DNA of 64,000 nucleotides, taken from assembly GCF_963973895.1 (NCBI RefSeq), contig NZ_CAXBBF010000001.1; one strand, given 5' to 3'. Positions 54,124 through 62,769 of this stretch are shown in pieces (the first letter of the stretch is position 1; every line of letters starts with the position of its first letter). The notes beneath the pieces were generated by a model. The model saw only the letters and a list, made by a program, of their open reading frames with translations, was not told the DNA's origin and did no database searches. Origin of the DNA: Porticoccus sp950063125. Lineage in GTDB: Bacteria > Pseudomonadota > Gammaproteobacteria > Pseudomonadales > Porticoccaceae. The position numbers and the translations under genes were made by a program.

Positions 54124-54612
54124 ATGGATCGTCGACTGAACCCCTCTTTTGCACAGTTATTGAAAAACCCGGTGCATTTTCTGGCATTTGGCTTCGGCAG
54201 TGGGCTGGCCCCCAAGGGTCCGGGTACTGCCGGAACCCTGGTGGCCGTGCTGATCTGGCCGGCCCTGGCCACCCTGCCATTAACGCTCTATTTACTGATC
54301 GTGGCACTGACCGCGCTGTTGGGTTTTTACCTTTGCGGCAGGACGGCCCACGACCTTGGTGTCAAGGATCATCAGGGGATTGTCTGGGATGAGATGGTGG
54401 GCTACTGGCTGACCATGGCAGCGCTGCCGGCGACCTGGACCTGGGCGCTGGCCGGGTTCGTCCTGTTTCGTCTTTTTGACATCTGGAAGCCCTGGCCCAT
54501 CTGTTGGCTTGATCGTCATGTTGAAGGTGGTGCCGGTATCATGCTGGATGACCTGCTGGCCGGTGTGTTTGCCTGGCTCATTCTGTTTGCTGTATGGCAA
54601 ATCTGGTTTTAG
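54124..54612 (+). CDS. pgpA: Phosphatidylglycerophosphatase A
   Basis: Inner-membrane phosphatase completing phosphatidylglycerol synthesis. The 162 residues match E. coli PgpA (172). Recognisable are FGSGLAPKGPGTAGTL, KDHQGIVWDEMVGYWLTM (acidic active-site residues), RLFDIWKPWPICWLD, and GGAGIMLDDLLAG. Four membrane helices are predicted. CCAGGTG precedes the ATG at 54124. It follows thiL, the standard order. Confidence 0.95.
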   Translation: MDRRLNPSFAQLLKNPVHFLAFGFGSGLAPKGPGTAGTLVAVLIWPALATLPLTLYLLIVALTALLGFYLCGRTAHDLGVKDHQGIVWDEMVGYWLTMAALPATWTWALAGFVLFRLFDIWKPWPICWLDRHVEGGAGIMLDDLLAGVFAWLILFAVWQIWF

Positions 54613-54673
54613 GTACCGAACAGGTGTGTTATAGCCGATACTGGTCAAGGTTTTCGGGTAAGCGTGGACAGGG

Positions 54674-55324
54674 ATGAAAAAAAAGATTGCCGCAATCTTG
54701 CTGGGCGTGATGGGGCTGACAGGTTCGCTCCCTGGTTGGTCGATGCCGGAGATTCTGGTTAATGGCCTATTCAGTGGTAGTGCGGTGCTGGTCATCAATG
54801 GCAAACAGCAATTGCTCAAGCAGGGTCAGACCAGCCCGGAAGGCGTTACATTGCTGGAAAGTGATAGCCAGCAGGCGGTATTGCTGGTGGATGGCAAGCG
54901 CTTGTCTCTCGGGCTTTCAGATCGCATATCCGCCAGTTTTCACGCGGCGGAAAAGGCTGAGGTCAGAATCCCCCGGGCTGATAATGGGCACTATTATGTC
55001 AGCGGCTATATCAACGGTCGCCCGGTCGATTTTATGGTGGACACCGGGGCCAGTGCCGTAGCCATGAATATGCACGATGCCCAGCGGCTGGGGGTGAACT
55101 TTCGCCGCGGGATTAAAGGTAATGCCAGCACAGCAGGTGGTATTGTGAATACCTATCACGTCGACCTCGATAAACTGAGCATCGGCAATATCACTGTCCA
55201 TCAAGTTCGATCAACCGTTGTGATCGGTAACTTCCCGGCGCAGGTCTTGCTGGGTAACAGTTTTTTGAGTCAGATTGAAATGAGTGAAGAGGCCGGTGTT
55301 CTGGTGATGAGAAAAAAATATTAA
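54674..55324 (+). CDS. Retropepsin-like aspartic protease, secreted
   Basis: A 216-residue protein with an N-terminal signal peptide (KKKIAAILLGVMGLTGSLPGWSMPE) and a single retroviral-type aspartic protease domain. The active-site triad D123-T124-G125 is in DFMVDTGASAVAMN, and the downstream hydrophobic-Gly motif is VLLGNSFL. The N-terminal 80 residues (SAVLVINGKQQLLKQGQTSPEGV) form a small beta-rich domain. One domain means it must dimerise to be active. Substrates are unknown. It is on the same strand as ribA and may be periplasmic. Confidence 0.8.
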   Translation: MKKKIAAILLGVMGLTGSLPGWSMPEILVNGLFSGSAVLVINGKQQLLKQGQTSPEGVTLLESDSQQAVLLVDGKRLSLGLSDRISASFHAAEKAEVRIPRADNGHYYVSGYINGRPVDFMVDTGASAVAMNMHDAQRLGVNFRRGIKGNASTAGGIVNTYHVDLDKLSIGNITVHQVRSTVVIGNFPAQVLLGNSFLSQIEMSEEAGVLVMRKKY

Positions 55325-55416
55325 CTTTTCAGACTTCGCCAAAAACCTGGCCGACAAGCTTTACTCGGCGTCTATCCCGGCTAAAATACCCACCCGCCGA
55401 ATTTCAGGAGTCGTTG

Positions 55417-56031
55417 GTGACCCTACGTTTTGTTGAAAGCTCCAAACTGCCCACTCGCTGGGGGGTGTTTGATATTCACGGCTTTGAAGACGTGAATAGC
55501 GATAAAGAGCACGTGGCCATTACCATGGGTGACGTCACCGGTGATCGACCTGTTATGTTGCGCGTTCACTCCGAGTGCCTTACCGGTGATGCACTTTTCA
55601 GCATCCGCTGTGACTGTGGTGCGCAGTTGGAAGAGGCGATGCGGCGTATTGCTGCTGAAGGTCGTGGGGTCATCCTTTATCTTCGTCAGGAAGGACGTGG
55701 TATCGGGCTGCTCAACAAAATCAGGGCATATCATCTTCAGGATGCCGGGGCTGATACCGTGGAAGCCAATGAGCAGCTCGGTTTTGGCGCAGATCTGCGC
55801 GATTACAGTATCTGCCAATCGATGCTCAGGCACCTGCAGATAACCCGGGTCAGACTGTTAACCAATAATCCCCGCAAGGTAGAAGCGCTTGAGAGTCTCG
55901 GGATAGAAGTTGTGGAGCGGGTTGCGTTGCAGTCGGGCCGAAACCCCCACAATTTTCGTTATCTTGCGACAAAAGCCGGCAAGATGGGGCACCTGTTCGA
56001 TGAGCAGAATGAAAATGAGGATGATCATTAA
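55417..56031 (+). CDS. ribA: GTP cyclohydrolase II
   Basis: First committed step of riboflavin synthesis: opening GTP and releasing formate and pyrophosphate. The 204 residues match E. coli RibA (196). The zinc-binding motif HSECLTGDALFSIRCDCG is complete with three cysteines, followed by ILYLRQEGRGIGLLNKI and LLTNNPRKVEALE. The GTG at 55417 is preferred: CAGGAG lies six bases before it, whereas the TTG at 55414 is only three away. It touches hisF by one base. The intact site contrasts with the degenerate RibA half of the RibBA at 50970. Confidence 0.95.
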   Translation: MTLRFVESSKLPTRWGVFDIHGFEDVNSDKEHVAITMGDVTGDRPVMLRVHSECLTGDALFSIRCDCGAQLEEAMRRIAAEGRGVILYLRQEGRGIGLLNKIRAYHLQDAGADTVEANEQLGFGADLRDYSICQSMLRHLQITRVRLLTNNPRKVEALESLGIEVVERVALQSGRNPHNFRYLATKAGKMGHLFDEQNENEDDH

Positions 56032-56801
56032 TGCTGGCCAAGCGAATTATTCCCTGTCTCGACGTGGACAAGGGGCGAGTGGTTAAAGGGGTTAAATTTC
56101 TCGATATACGCGATGCTGGTGATCCGGTTGAAGTGGCTAAGCGCTATAACGAGGAAGGTGCTGACGAAATCACTTTTCTGGATATCACCGCGAGTCATGA
56201 AGAGCGGGACACGATGATTCAGACGGTGGAGCGAATGGCCAGTGAAGTGTTTATTCCCCTGACGGTTGGCGGGGGGGTACGCAGCCTTGAGGATATCCGT
56301 TCACTGCTGAATGCCGGGGCGGATAAAGTCAGCATCAATTCGACTGCCGTCAATACCCCCGAGTTCGTCCGGCAGGCGGCAGAGCGGTTTGGCTCGCAGT
56401 GTATTGTGGTCGCCATTGATGCCAAACAGGTGAGCGCTGACAACGAGCCGTTGCGCTGGGAAGTGTTTACCCATGGTGGCCGTATTGCTACCGGTATTGA
56501 TGCGGTTGCCTGGGCCGAGCAGATGGCTTCCTTTGGTGCAGGTGAGATTCTTCTTACCAGCATGGATCGGGATGGCACCAAAAGCGGGTTTAATCTTCCC
56601 CTCACCAGGGCCATCAGTGATGCCGTCGATGTTCCTGTTATCGCCTCAGGTGGTGTAGGCAATCTGCAGCATCTGGTCGATGGCGTCATTGAAGGAAAAG
56701 CCGACGCTGTATTGGCGGCAAGCATATTTCACTTTGGGGAATATACTGTCAGGGAGGCAAAGGCGTATATGGCAGAACGGGGTATCGAAGTGCGGCTTTG
56801 A
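56031..56801 (+). CDS. hisF: Imidazole glycerol phosphate synthase subunit HisF
   Basis: Cyclase subunit that with HisH makes imidazole glycerol phosphate and AICAR. The 256 residues match the family. Motifs: RIIPCLDVDKGRVVKGVKF (catalytic Asp), the EITFLDITAS strand, PLTVGGGVRSLEDI, the phosphate-binding GADKVSIN loop, and ILLTSMDRDGTKSGF (second Asp). The other his genes are absent, so hisF is detached from the usual hisBHAFI order here. Its ATG overlaps the ribA stop by one base. Confidence 0.95.
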   Translation: MLAKRIIPCLDVDKGRVVKGVKFLDIRDAGDPVEVAKRYNEEGADEITFLDITASHEERDTMIQTVERMASEVFIPLTVGGGVRSLEDIRSLLNAGADKVSINSTAVNTPEFVRQAAERFGSQCIVVAIDAKQVSADNEPLRWEVFTHGGRIATGIDAVAWAEQMASFGAGEILLTSMDRDGTKSGFNLPLTRAISDAVDVPVIASGGVGNLQHLVDGVIEGKADAVLAASIFHFGEYTVREAKAYMAERGIEVRL

Positions 56802-56826
56802 GCCGGGAATATCGGGTGCGGGCGTG

Positions 56827-57060
56827 TTAGATGGCGTAACGCGTCCCTATTTTAAAAAACTGCAGTGTTTCCTCGTCTGCTTTCTTGGCGAACTCAATAT
56901 AGTCAGCCACGGCTTGAACAGCACCCTCTTTCGAGTCAAATGGGCCAACCGCCGCACCTTCGCGTGTGGCAAAGAACCAGAAGTTGTGAAGTTTAAAAAA
57001 ACGGTCACTTCTTATTAGTGGTTTTTGACTGCCATCTTCTGCTTTTCTTGGCGTTACCAT
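56827..57060 (-). CDS. DUF6316 family small protein
   Basis: A 77-residue protein of no known function. The central block RSDRFFKLHNFWFFATREGAAVGPFDSKEGAVQAV fits the small DUF6316 family known from pseudomonads (charged start, WFFxTREG, GPF, then a helix). It is convergent with hisF and lies between hisF and ctpA. Weak support, since the family rests on short sequence similarity. Confidence 0.6.
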   Translation of the reverse strand: MVTPRKAEDGSQKPLIRSDRFFKLHNFWFFATREGAAVGPFDSKEGAVQAVADYIEFAKKADEETLQFFKIGTRYAI

Positions 57061-57203
57061 GTGGTCTCCCGTGTACTGCTACTGCTGGTATCGTTTTAGT
57101 AAAGGTCTCCACACAATCCGATTATTTTCCTAATATCTCGAAAGAGTAAACACCCCGCCAATTCAGCACAATTTTTCCTGAAAAGTCAATGTGATTACAT
57201 GTT

Positions 57204-58487
57204 CTATTGACCGGCGTCAGCTCGGCTGGTATTCCGTGAAAAAATCTCGAGTCCCTGCAGAAGGTTGATGGCCTCGTATAACTGGTTGTCTGTCTGCAGC
57301 AGATCGTCCTTGTCAGCTGACTGCTTGTCATTACCGCTACTCAGATGACCGGTAAGATTGGCTTCCTTGATCTGTTTCTGCGTTTCAAGCAAGTGAATCT
57401 CCGCCGGCCTGACGATAATGTCGGGCTGAATCCCCTCCGCCTGTATAGAGCGTTTGTTGGGCGTGTAATAGCGGGCGGTGGTCAGCTTAATGGCCCGTTC
57501 TGCTCCCAGTGGTATCACTGTCTGGACTGAACCCTTGCCAAAACTGCTAGTACCCAACAGTACCGCTCGGTGATGGTCCTGGAGCGCTCCGGCAACGATT
57601 TCCGCCGCTGAAGCCGACCCTTCATTAATCAGTACAACAACTGGAATACCATTCAGTGCATCGCCAGCCGTGGCATAAAACTGTTCTTTTGAACTGGGAA
57701 TCCGGCCCTCTGTATAAACCACCAGCCCACCGTCGAGCAGTGCATCGGCAACATCCACTGATGAATTGAGTAATCCGCCCGGATTGTTGCGCAAGTCCAG
57801 CACCAGCCCTTTCAGACCGTCTTTCTGTTTCTGGAGATCAGACAGAGCCTCCCGGAAGTCGGCACCGGTATTTTCCTGAAAGTGTGCAATTCTGACATAA
57901 CCAAAGCCGGGTTCCAGTGTTCTTTGACGGACACTCATTACCTGAATAATGTCGCGGGTGATTTCCACCTCAAAAGGGCCTTCGGTATTTTGTCTGACAA
58001 CTGTCAGAGTGACCTTTGATCCTTTGGGTCCGCGCATCAATTCAATCGCTTCCGTCAGTGTCATGCCCTGAACCAGCTGATCATCAAGCTTGATGATGAG
58101 ATCCCCCGCCTGAATGCCGGCGCGGTATGCAGGGGTGTCGTCGATTGGGCTGATAACCTTGATAAAACTACCCTCCATTCCCACTTCTATGCCGAGTCCA
58201 CCAAATTCTCCGCTAGTGCTCTCCTGTAACTCGCCAAAGGCTTTTTCGTCCAGATAGAGGGAGTGAGGGTCCAGCCCGTTGAGCAAACCGCTAATGGCCA
58301 TTTCCAATAGTGCCTGATCGTCAATTTCTTCGACATAGGCTTGGCGGATCTGGTCAAACACCTGAGTGAAATAGCGCAACTCTTCTAGTGGCAAGCGGGC
58401 ATTTTCAGAATCTTCATTTGCATACGAAATCACTGGCCATACCAGTAAAAGTAGCGTCGTCAGTAGTGATTTGGTCAGCGGTTTCAT
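57204..58487 (-). CDS. ctpA: Carboxyl-terminal processing protease (CtpA/Prc-like, S41)
   Basis: Periplasmic S41 protease with a PDZ domain. The 427-residue protein begins with a signal peptide (KPLTKSLLTTLLLLVWPVISYA), then a helical part, the PDZ domain (about 95-175, with GLGIEVGMEGSFIKVISPIDDTPAYRAGI), and the catalytic core with the pair S293 (in EGSASAAEI) and K318 (in SFGKGSVQ). The 25-residue gap between them is the normal spacing. The ATG at 58487 follows AGGA by seven bases. Adjacent to envC and gpmI, a conserved order, suggesting involvement in cell-wall or septum processing. Confidence 0.92.
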   Translation of the reverse strand: MKPLTKSLLTTLLLLVWPVISYANEDSENARLPLEELRYFTQVFDQIRQAYVEEIDDQALLEMAISGLLNGLDPHSLYLDEKAFGELQESTSGEFGGLGIEVGMEGSFIKVISPIDDTPAYRAGIQAGDLIIKLDDQLVQGMTLTEAIELMRGPKGSKVTLTVVRQNTEGPFEVEITRDIIQVMSVRQRTLEPGFGYVRIAHFQENTGADFREALSDLQKQKDGLKGLVLDLRNNPGGLLNSSVDVADALLDGGLVVYTEGRIPSSKEQFYATAGDALNGIPVVVLINEGSASAAEIVAGALQDHHRAVLLGTSSFGKGSVQTVIPLGAERAIKLTTARYYTPNKRSIQAEGIQPDIIVRPAEIHLLETQKQIKEANLTGHLSSGNDKQSADKDDLLQTDNQLYEAINLLQGLEIFSRNTSRADAGQ

Positions 58488-58540
58488 GAAATATCCTGAT
58501 TGATTGACAGTGGTTTGGCCGGTGTTCGTTCTGGAACCTT

Positions 58541-59689
58541 TCAGGATCCGGCTTTGCTGGCCAGCCATGGCTTCGGATTGGTGGGTTTACCATTATGTCG
58601 AATTTCAAAGTAAAGTGCATGATCTGCCTGTCCACCGGTGTTGCCCACTCTGGCAATGCGCTCTCCGGGCTTTACCCAATCACCGGTTTCCCTGAGCAAG
58701 ACCTGATTGTGGGCGTAGAGACTCATATAGCCTTCGCCGTGATCAATGATCACCAGCAGTCCGTAACCCCGCAGGTAGTCGGAAAAAATGACTCGGCCAT
58801 GGTGGATACTGTGTACATGCAGCCCCTCGGTGGCTTGCATCAACCAGCCGTTCCAGGTGATATCTGCGTTGCGTATTGCCCCAAAATGCCGGGTTAGTTT
58901 GCCGGATACTGGCCAGGGTAGCTTGCCCTTCTGTTTGCTGAAGGGCTGTTTGGATGCCGGGGCTGCCAACTGCATGGCACGCTGTTCCAGTGCTTTCAGT
59001 ACCGTTTCCAGACGTTGACGTTCATTTCTGAGCTGACTCAGTGTTTGCTGAGAGCTCTGTATCTGTTCGTCCAGCGAAGTGAGTAATTGTTCTCGCTGCT
59101 GGCGATTTTCTTTCAGGGTCTGCTGTTCGATGGACAGTTGCTGGCGCGATTTGGCCAGTGACTGCTCGCGGGAGGCGATATCGGTTTTGGTGGTCTCGAG
59201 TCGTTGGTTCGTCTGTCGGTACGCGGCGAGCTTTTCAGCGCGTGCCGCAAGAAAATAATCGTAGTACTTGAGGGTTCGGCTGAGCTTTTCCGGATCTTCC
59301 TGGTTGAGGAGAAGCTTGATGGGTTCCTCGCTGCCGAGCCGGTAAGCAGCAACGATCTCTTTGCTGATCAGCTGTTGTTGCGTGCGTTTTAATGACTCGA
59401 GCTCAGCCTGTTGTTTCTCAAGTTGAATGAGCTCTCTGTTCAGTGCTGCCTGCTGCTTTTCAATGGTGGAAATTTTATTGCTCAGGTCAGCGGAGGCCAG
59501 CTCAATTTTTTTCAGTTCACCGGCCAGCTTGTCCTGTTGTCGGCTCTGGCCTTTGATGGATTGCTCAAGTTTGCTGATATCCTTGCCGATTTTTTCCAGC
59601 TTGGCGCGATCTTCCTTTTCCCCGGCACTGGCTGTGCTCAACAGGAGAAAGGCCATTGCCGTAAGCAGAGCCTGTCGTATCCTGATCAT
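58541..59689 (-). CDS. envC: Murein hydrolase activator EnvC
   Basis: A periplasmic activator of the cell-division amidases. The 382-residue protein has a signal peptide (RIRQALLTAMAFLLLSTASA), a long coiled-coil region (about 25-245, rich in Glu, Gln, Leu and Lys), and a C-terminal LytM/M23 domain (LPWPVSGKLTRHFG to YFEIRHNGKPTNPKPWL). The LytM metal ligands are replaced: LYFEIR stands where active enzymes have HxH, as in EnvC, so it is a non-catalytic activator. The ATG at 59689 is preferred over a TTG at 59716 that overlaps the gpmI stop. Confidence 0.9.
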   Translation of the reverse strand: MIRIRQALLTAMAFLLLSTASAGEKEDRAKLEKIGKDISKLEQSIKGQSRQQDKLAGELKKIELASADLSNKISTIEKQQAALNRELIQLEKQQAELESLKRTQQQLISKEIVAAYRLGSEEPIKLLLNQEDPEKLSRTLKYYDYFLAARAEKLAAYRQTNQRLETTKTDIASREQSLAKSRQQLSIEQQTLKENRQQREQLLTSLDEQIQSSQQTLSQLRNERQRLETVLKALEQRAMQLAAPASKQPFSKQKGKLPWPVSGKLTRHFGAIRNADITWNGWLMQATEGLHVHSIHHGRVIFSDYLRGYGLLVIIDHGEGYMSLYAHNQVLLRETGDWVKPGERIARVGNTGGQADHALYFEIRHNGKPTNPKPWLASKAGS

Positions 59690-59712
59690 ATCCCTCAGCC
59701 ATGTTGTTTTCG

Positions 59713-61263
59713 TCAACGGGCAAAACTGACCAGAGAGTGTCCGGTCATCTCTGGTGGTGGTGGTAGATCCAGCAGATCCAGCAGGGTGGCTGCCACATCT
59801 GCAAGTGAGCCGTTTTCCATCAGCATCAACGGTCTTTGGCCCACGTAGGTCAGTGGTACCGGCAAGGTTGTATGTTGGGTGTGCACCTGGCCGGATTCTT
59901 TGTCGAACATTTGTTCAACATTGCCGTGATCCGCCGTGATCAAACATTCACCTCCGGTTTGCCGGAGTGCCTCCAGTACTCGATCCAGGCAGGCATCCAC
60001 GACTTCCACCGCTTTTACTGCGGCGTCAAAGACACCGCTGTGGCCCACCTGATCGCAGTTCGCATAGTTGCAGATAATGACATCGTATTGGCAGCCCGTG
60101 ATGGCTTTAACCAGCTCATCCGTCAGCTCATAGGCGCTCATTTCCGGCTTCAGGTCGTAGGTGGCGACCTTCGGGGAGGGTATCAGGATGCGATCTTCCC
60201 CCCGGAACAGGGTTTCCTGACCACCGTTGAAAAAGAAGGTCACATGGGCATATTTTTCTGTTTCGGCAATGCGCAGCTGTGTCATGCCCCGATTGCTTAG
60301 GTATTCGCCCAATGTGTTATGCAGATCTTCGGGCGGGAATGCGCAGTCAGCCTGGATATCCGCTGCATATTCTGTCGTCATCACGAAGGCGCCCAGCGCT
60401 GGATGGGCCGTGCGGGAGAAACCCGAAAAATCCTTGTCCACAAGGGCGCGGGTCATTTCCCTGGCACGATCCGGTCGGAAATTCATGAATAATACGGTAT
60501 CGCCATCCCGGATGGTGACAGCCGGGTGTAAATCGTCGGTGATAAGGGTCGGTAGTACGAATTCGTCATTCTCGCCGCGTTGGTAAGCGGCGTGGAGTCC
60601 CTCGACCGGGTTGGCTGCGCTGTGTTCGGCCTTGCCCAGCGTGAGCAGGTCATAGGCGGCCTGAACGCGATCCCAGCGATTGTCGCGGTCCATTGCGTAA
60701 AAGCGACCACAGATAGAGGCGACTCTGCCCACACCGAGTTCGGCCAGCCTGGCGGCAGTGCGTTGCAGTGATTGCTCTGCACTGCGCGGGGGGGTATCCC
60801 GGCCATCGAGGAAGGCGTGTACGTAAACTTCTTTTGCCCCCCGTTGTGCGGCCATCTCCACCATGGCATTGATGTGATCTTCGTGGCTGTGGACACCGCC
60901 CTGTGACAGGAGCCCGAGAATATGAACCCTGTTCTTGCCGCTGATCGCTTTGTCGATGGCGCGACTGTAGGCTGGGTTGGTGAAAAAGTCGCCGTCGGCA
61001 ATGGCCTTGTTGATGCGGGTAAAACTTTGATAGATCACTCTGCCGGCACCGAGGGTCATATGGCCCACTTCGCTGTTTCCCATCTGCCCTTCGGGCAGGC
61101 CCACAGCCAGTCCGGATGTGGCAATAAGTGTTGTGGGGCAATGGCTCCGGATGTGATCCATAACCGGGGTTTTGGCAGCCTGTATAGCATTAGATTCGTT
61201 GCTGTCGCTGTGGCCATAGCCGTCAAGCACCAGCAAAACCAGCGGTTTTTTTTGCTCGCTCAT
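59713..61263 (-). CDS. gpmI: 2,3-bisphosphoglycerate-independent phosphoglycerate mutase
   Basis: Glycolytic enzyme interconverting 3- and 2-phosphoglycerate with two metal ions. The 516 residues match E. coli GpmI (514). Visible are LVLDGYGHSD, the catalytic serine S64 in EGQMGNSEVGHM, HAFLDGRDTPPRS, NFRPDRAREMTRA, and the metal site with TADHGNVEQM and HTTLPVPL. A divergent rhodanese-like gene and the envC-ctpA pair complete the standard block. Confidence 0.96.
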   Translation of the reverse strand: MSEQKKPLVLLVLDGYGHSDSNESNAIQAAKTPVMDHIRSHCPTTLIATSGLAVGLPEGQMGNSEVGHMTLGAGRVIYQSFTRINKAIADGDFFTNPAYSRAIDKAISGKNRVHILGLLSQGGVHSHEDHINAMVEMAAQRGAKEVYVHAFLDGRDTPPRSAEQSLQRTAARLAELGVGRVASICGRFYAMDRDNRWDRVQAAYDLLTLGKAEHSAANPVEGLHAAYQRGENDEFVLPTLITDDLHPAVTIRDGDTVLFMNFRPDRAREMTRALVDKDFSGFSRTAHPALGAFVMTTEYAADIQADCAFPPEDLHNTLGEYLSNRGMTQLRIAETEKYAHVTFFFNGGQETLFRGEDRILIPSPKVATYDLKPEMSAYELTDELVKAITGCQYDVIICNYANCDQVGHSGVFDAAVKAVEVVDACLDRVLEALRQTGGECLITADHGNVEQMFDKESGQVHTQHTTLPVPLTYVGQRPLMLMENGSLADVAATLLDLLDLPPPPEMTGHSLVSFAR

Positions 61264-61426
61264 GATTTCAGTCAGGGATTTTCCAGCAAGTTTGAATGGT
61301 AGGTGAATCTTACCTGTAAAGGTGTTTCAGTGCTAATGGTGGTTCCTAGAGAAGAGCGTGGTGTGTATACTTTCGCAGCTTCCCGGGGCCGGTTTGGTCC
61401 GGCCCGTAACTGTAGGTATCTTAATC

Positions 61427-61837
61427 GTGGAATTCTTTGTTTTTATCAGCGAGCAGTGGGTGCTGGTGAGTGTATTGCTGATATTGATTTATCTGTTTGC
61501 CATCAATGAGCGCATTAAAAGTGGCAGACCCCTATCCGTCCATGCCGTTACTCGTATGATCAATGCAGATGAAGCGTTGTTGCTCGATATTCGGGACAGC
61601 AAGGAGTTCAAAGCGGGACATATTGCCGGAGCGGTGAATATTCCCCAGGCAAAACTGTCAGACAAACTCGCTGAGCTGGATGAGCACCGTGAAAAATTTA
61701 TTATTATCGCCGACAAAGTGGGGCAGAATGCTGGAGCTGCGGGGCGCCGGTTGCGGCAAAATGGCTTTAAAGTGTTCCGGCTTACCGGCGGTATGATGGA
61801 GTGGCAGAGTCAGCAACTGCCGGTTGTCAAAAGCTGA
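61427..61837 (+). CDS. yibN: Rhodanese-like membrane protein YibN, without the catalytic Cys
   Basis: A 136-residue protein with an N-terminal membrane helix (ISEQWVLVSVLLILIYLFAIN) and a rhodanese homology domain (ALLLDIRDSKEFKAGHIAGAVNIPQ, then RRLRQNGFKVFRLTGGMMEWQ). The expected active-site cysteine is absent: the loop reads IIIADKVGQNAG, as in E. coli YibN where the loop is also altered. It is thus probably not a sulfurtransferase. The start is the GTG at 61427, about ten bases after AGG; a GTG at 61358 would extend the sequence with a non-conserved stretch. Divergent from gpmI, and followed by grxC and secB, the common order. Confidence 0.85.
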   Translation: MEFFVFISEQWVLVSVLLILIYLFAINERIKSGRPLSVHAVTRMINADEALLLDIRDSKEFKAGHIAGAVNIPQAKLSDKLAELDEHREKFIIIADKVGQNAGAAGRRLRQNGFKVFRLTGGMMEWQSQQLPVVKS

Positions 61838-61838
61838 C

Positions 61839-62102
61839 ATGGTTGCGGTAAAAATCTACACCACCCGTAGTTGTGGTTACTGTGTTGCAGCAAAGAATCT
61901 TCTTGCAGCAAAAGAATTGTCTTACCAGGAAATTCCTGTGGATAATGATCCGGCCATGAGGCGAGAGCTGGTGGTGTTGAGCGGTTACCACACCGTGCCT
62001 CAGATCTGGATTGGTGAAACCCATATTGGCGGTTATGACGACCTGCGCCGCATGGAACAACAGGGCGAACTGGATACTATTATCGCTGATGACAACCGCT
62101 GA
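61839..62102 (+). CDS. grxC: Glutaredoxin GrxC
   Basis: A dithiol glutaredoxin, 87 residues, which reduces disulfides with glutathione. The active site is CGYC (C12, C15 in TTRSCGYCVAAKN) instead of the CPYC of E. coli Grx3. It also has HTVPQIWIGETHIGGYDDLRRME, the glutathione-binding TVP and GGYDDL motifs. The ATG at 61839 overlaps the rhodanese stop by none and follows it by one base; its ribosome site is weak. It is coupled to the rhodanese gene and precedes secB. Confidence 0.92.
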   Translation: MVAVKIYTTRSCGYCVAAKNLLAAKELSYQEIPVDNDPAMRRELVVLSGYHTVPQIWIGETHIGGYDDLRRMEQQGELDTIIADDNR

Positions 62103-62193
62103 GATGAGTTGCCTGGAGCTCTGATGGGCTCCAGTCAGCCATGTCAGTACATGATTGGCCAGGCACAAATATTGAACGAATAAAGGCATGACT

Positions 62194-62706
62194 ATGACAG
62201 AAGAAAACGTTACTGATGACGCGGCGCCAGCTGGTACTGAATCCCCACAGTTTGCCCTGCAGCGGGTTTACCTGAAAGACCTCTCGTTCGAAACTCCCAT
62301 GGGTCCTGAAGCTTTTCATCGCGAGCTGAAACCGCAAATTGCACAGGAGCTGGCGACTAAAACCAATCGGCTGGATGAGACGCACTTTGAAGTGGTTATC
62401 ACTGTGACGATTACGGTTAAGGATGGCAACGACACGGTTTACCTTATCGAAGTACATCAGGCGGGTGTATTTCTCGTCAAGGGGCTGGATAAATCCCAGA
62501 TGACACACGTTATCAATGTGCTTTGCCCTGCAACCCTGTTTCCCTATGCCAGGGAGGTGGTAGACAATATTGTGATCAAGGGTACTTTCCCGGCGTTGAT
62601 GTTGCCGCCAGTCAATTTTGAAGCGCTATTTGCCCAGGCTGTTGCCGAGGCGAAAGAGAAGAAAGAGCAGGAAGCTGAGTCGGATAAAAAAGATGTAACG
62701 CACTAG
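62194..62706 (+). CDS. secB: Protein-export chaperone SecB
   Basis: Tetrameric export chaperone that delivers preproteins to SecA. The 170 residues match the family (about 155). Motifs: FALQRVYLKDLSFETP, the LIEVHQAGVFLVKG region, ATLFPYAREVVDNIVIKGTFPALMLPPVNFEALFAQ, and a charged C-terminal tail. The second ATG at 62194 is preferred because AAAGG lies about seven bases before it; the first, at 62188, is too close. The third gene of the rhodanese-grxC-secB set. Confidence 0.95.
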   Translation: MTEENVTDDAAPAGTESPQFALQRVYLKDLSFETPMGPEAFHRELKPQIAQELATKTNRLDETHFEVVITVTITVKDGNDTVYLIEVHQAGVFLVKGLDKSQMTHVINVLCPATLFPYAREVVDNIVIKGTFPALMLPPVNFEALFAQAVAEAKEKKEQEAESDKKDVTH

Positions 62707-62716
62707 TGCTGCTCAG

Positions 62717-62753
62717 GCCGGTTGAGTCTGCAATTGCTGCAGGTTCGACCGGC
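62717..62753. terminator. Stem-loop between convergent secB and glnG
   Basis: A 16-bp RNA stem can form, counting G-U pairs, from GCCGGTTGAGTCTGCA and TGCAGGTTCGACCGGC around a 5-base loop. There is no strong T tract, so it is a probable transcript-end hairpin rather than a canonical terminator. Confidence 0.45.
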
Positions 62754-62769
62754 TGATGGGTTGCCCGGA

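Noticed and set aside
61358..61426. Extended N-terminus of the rhodanese-like protein from an upstream GTG
   Set aside because: The added residues do not resemble YibN proteins and no ribosome site precedes that GTG.
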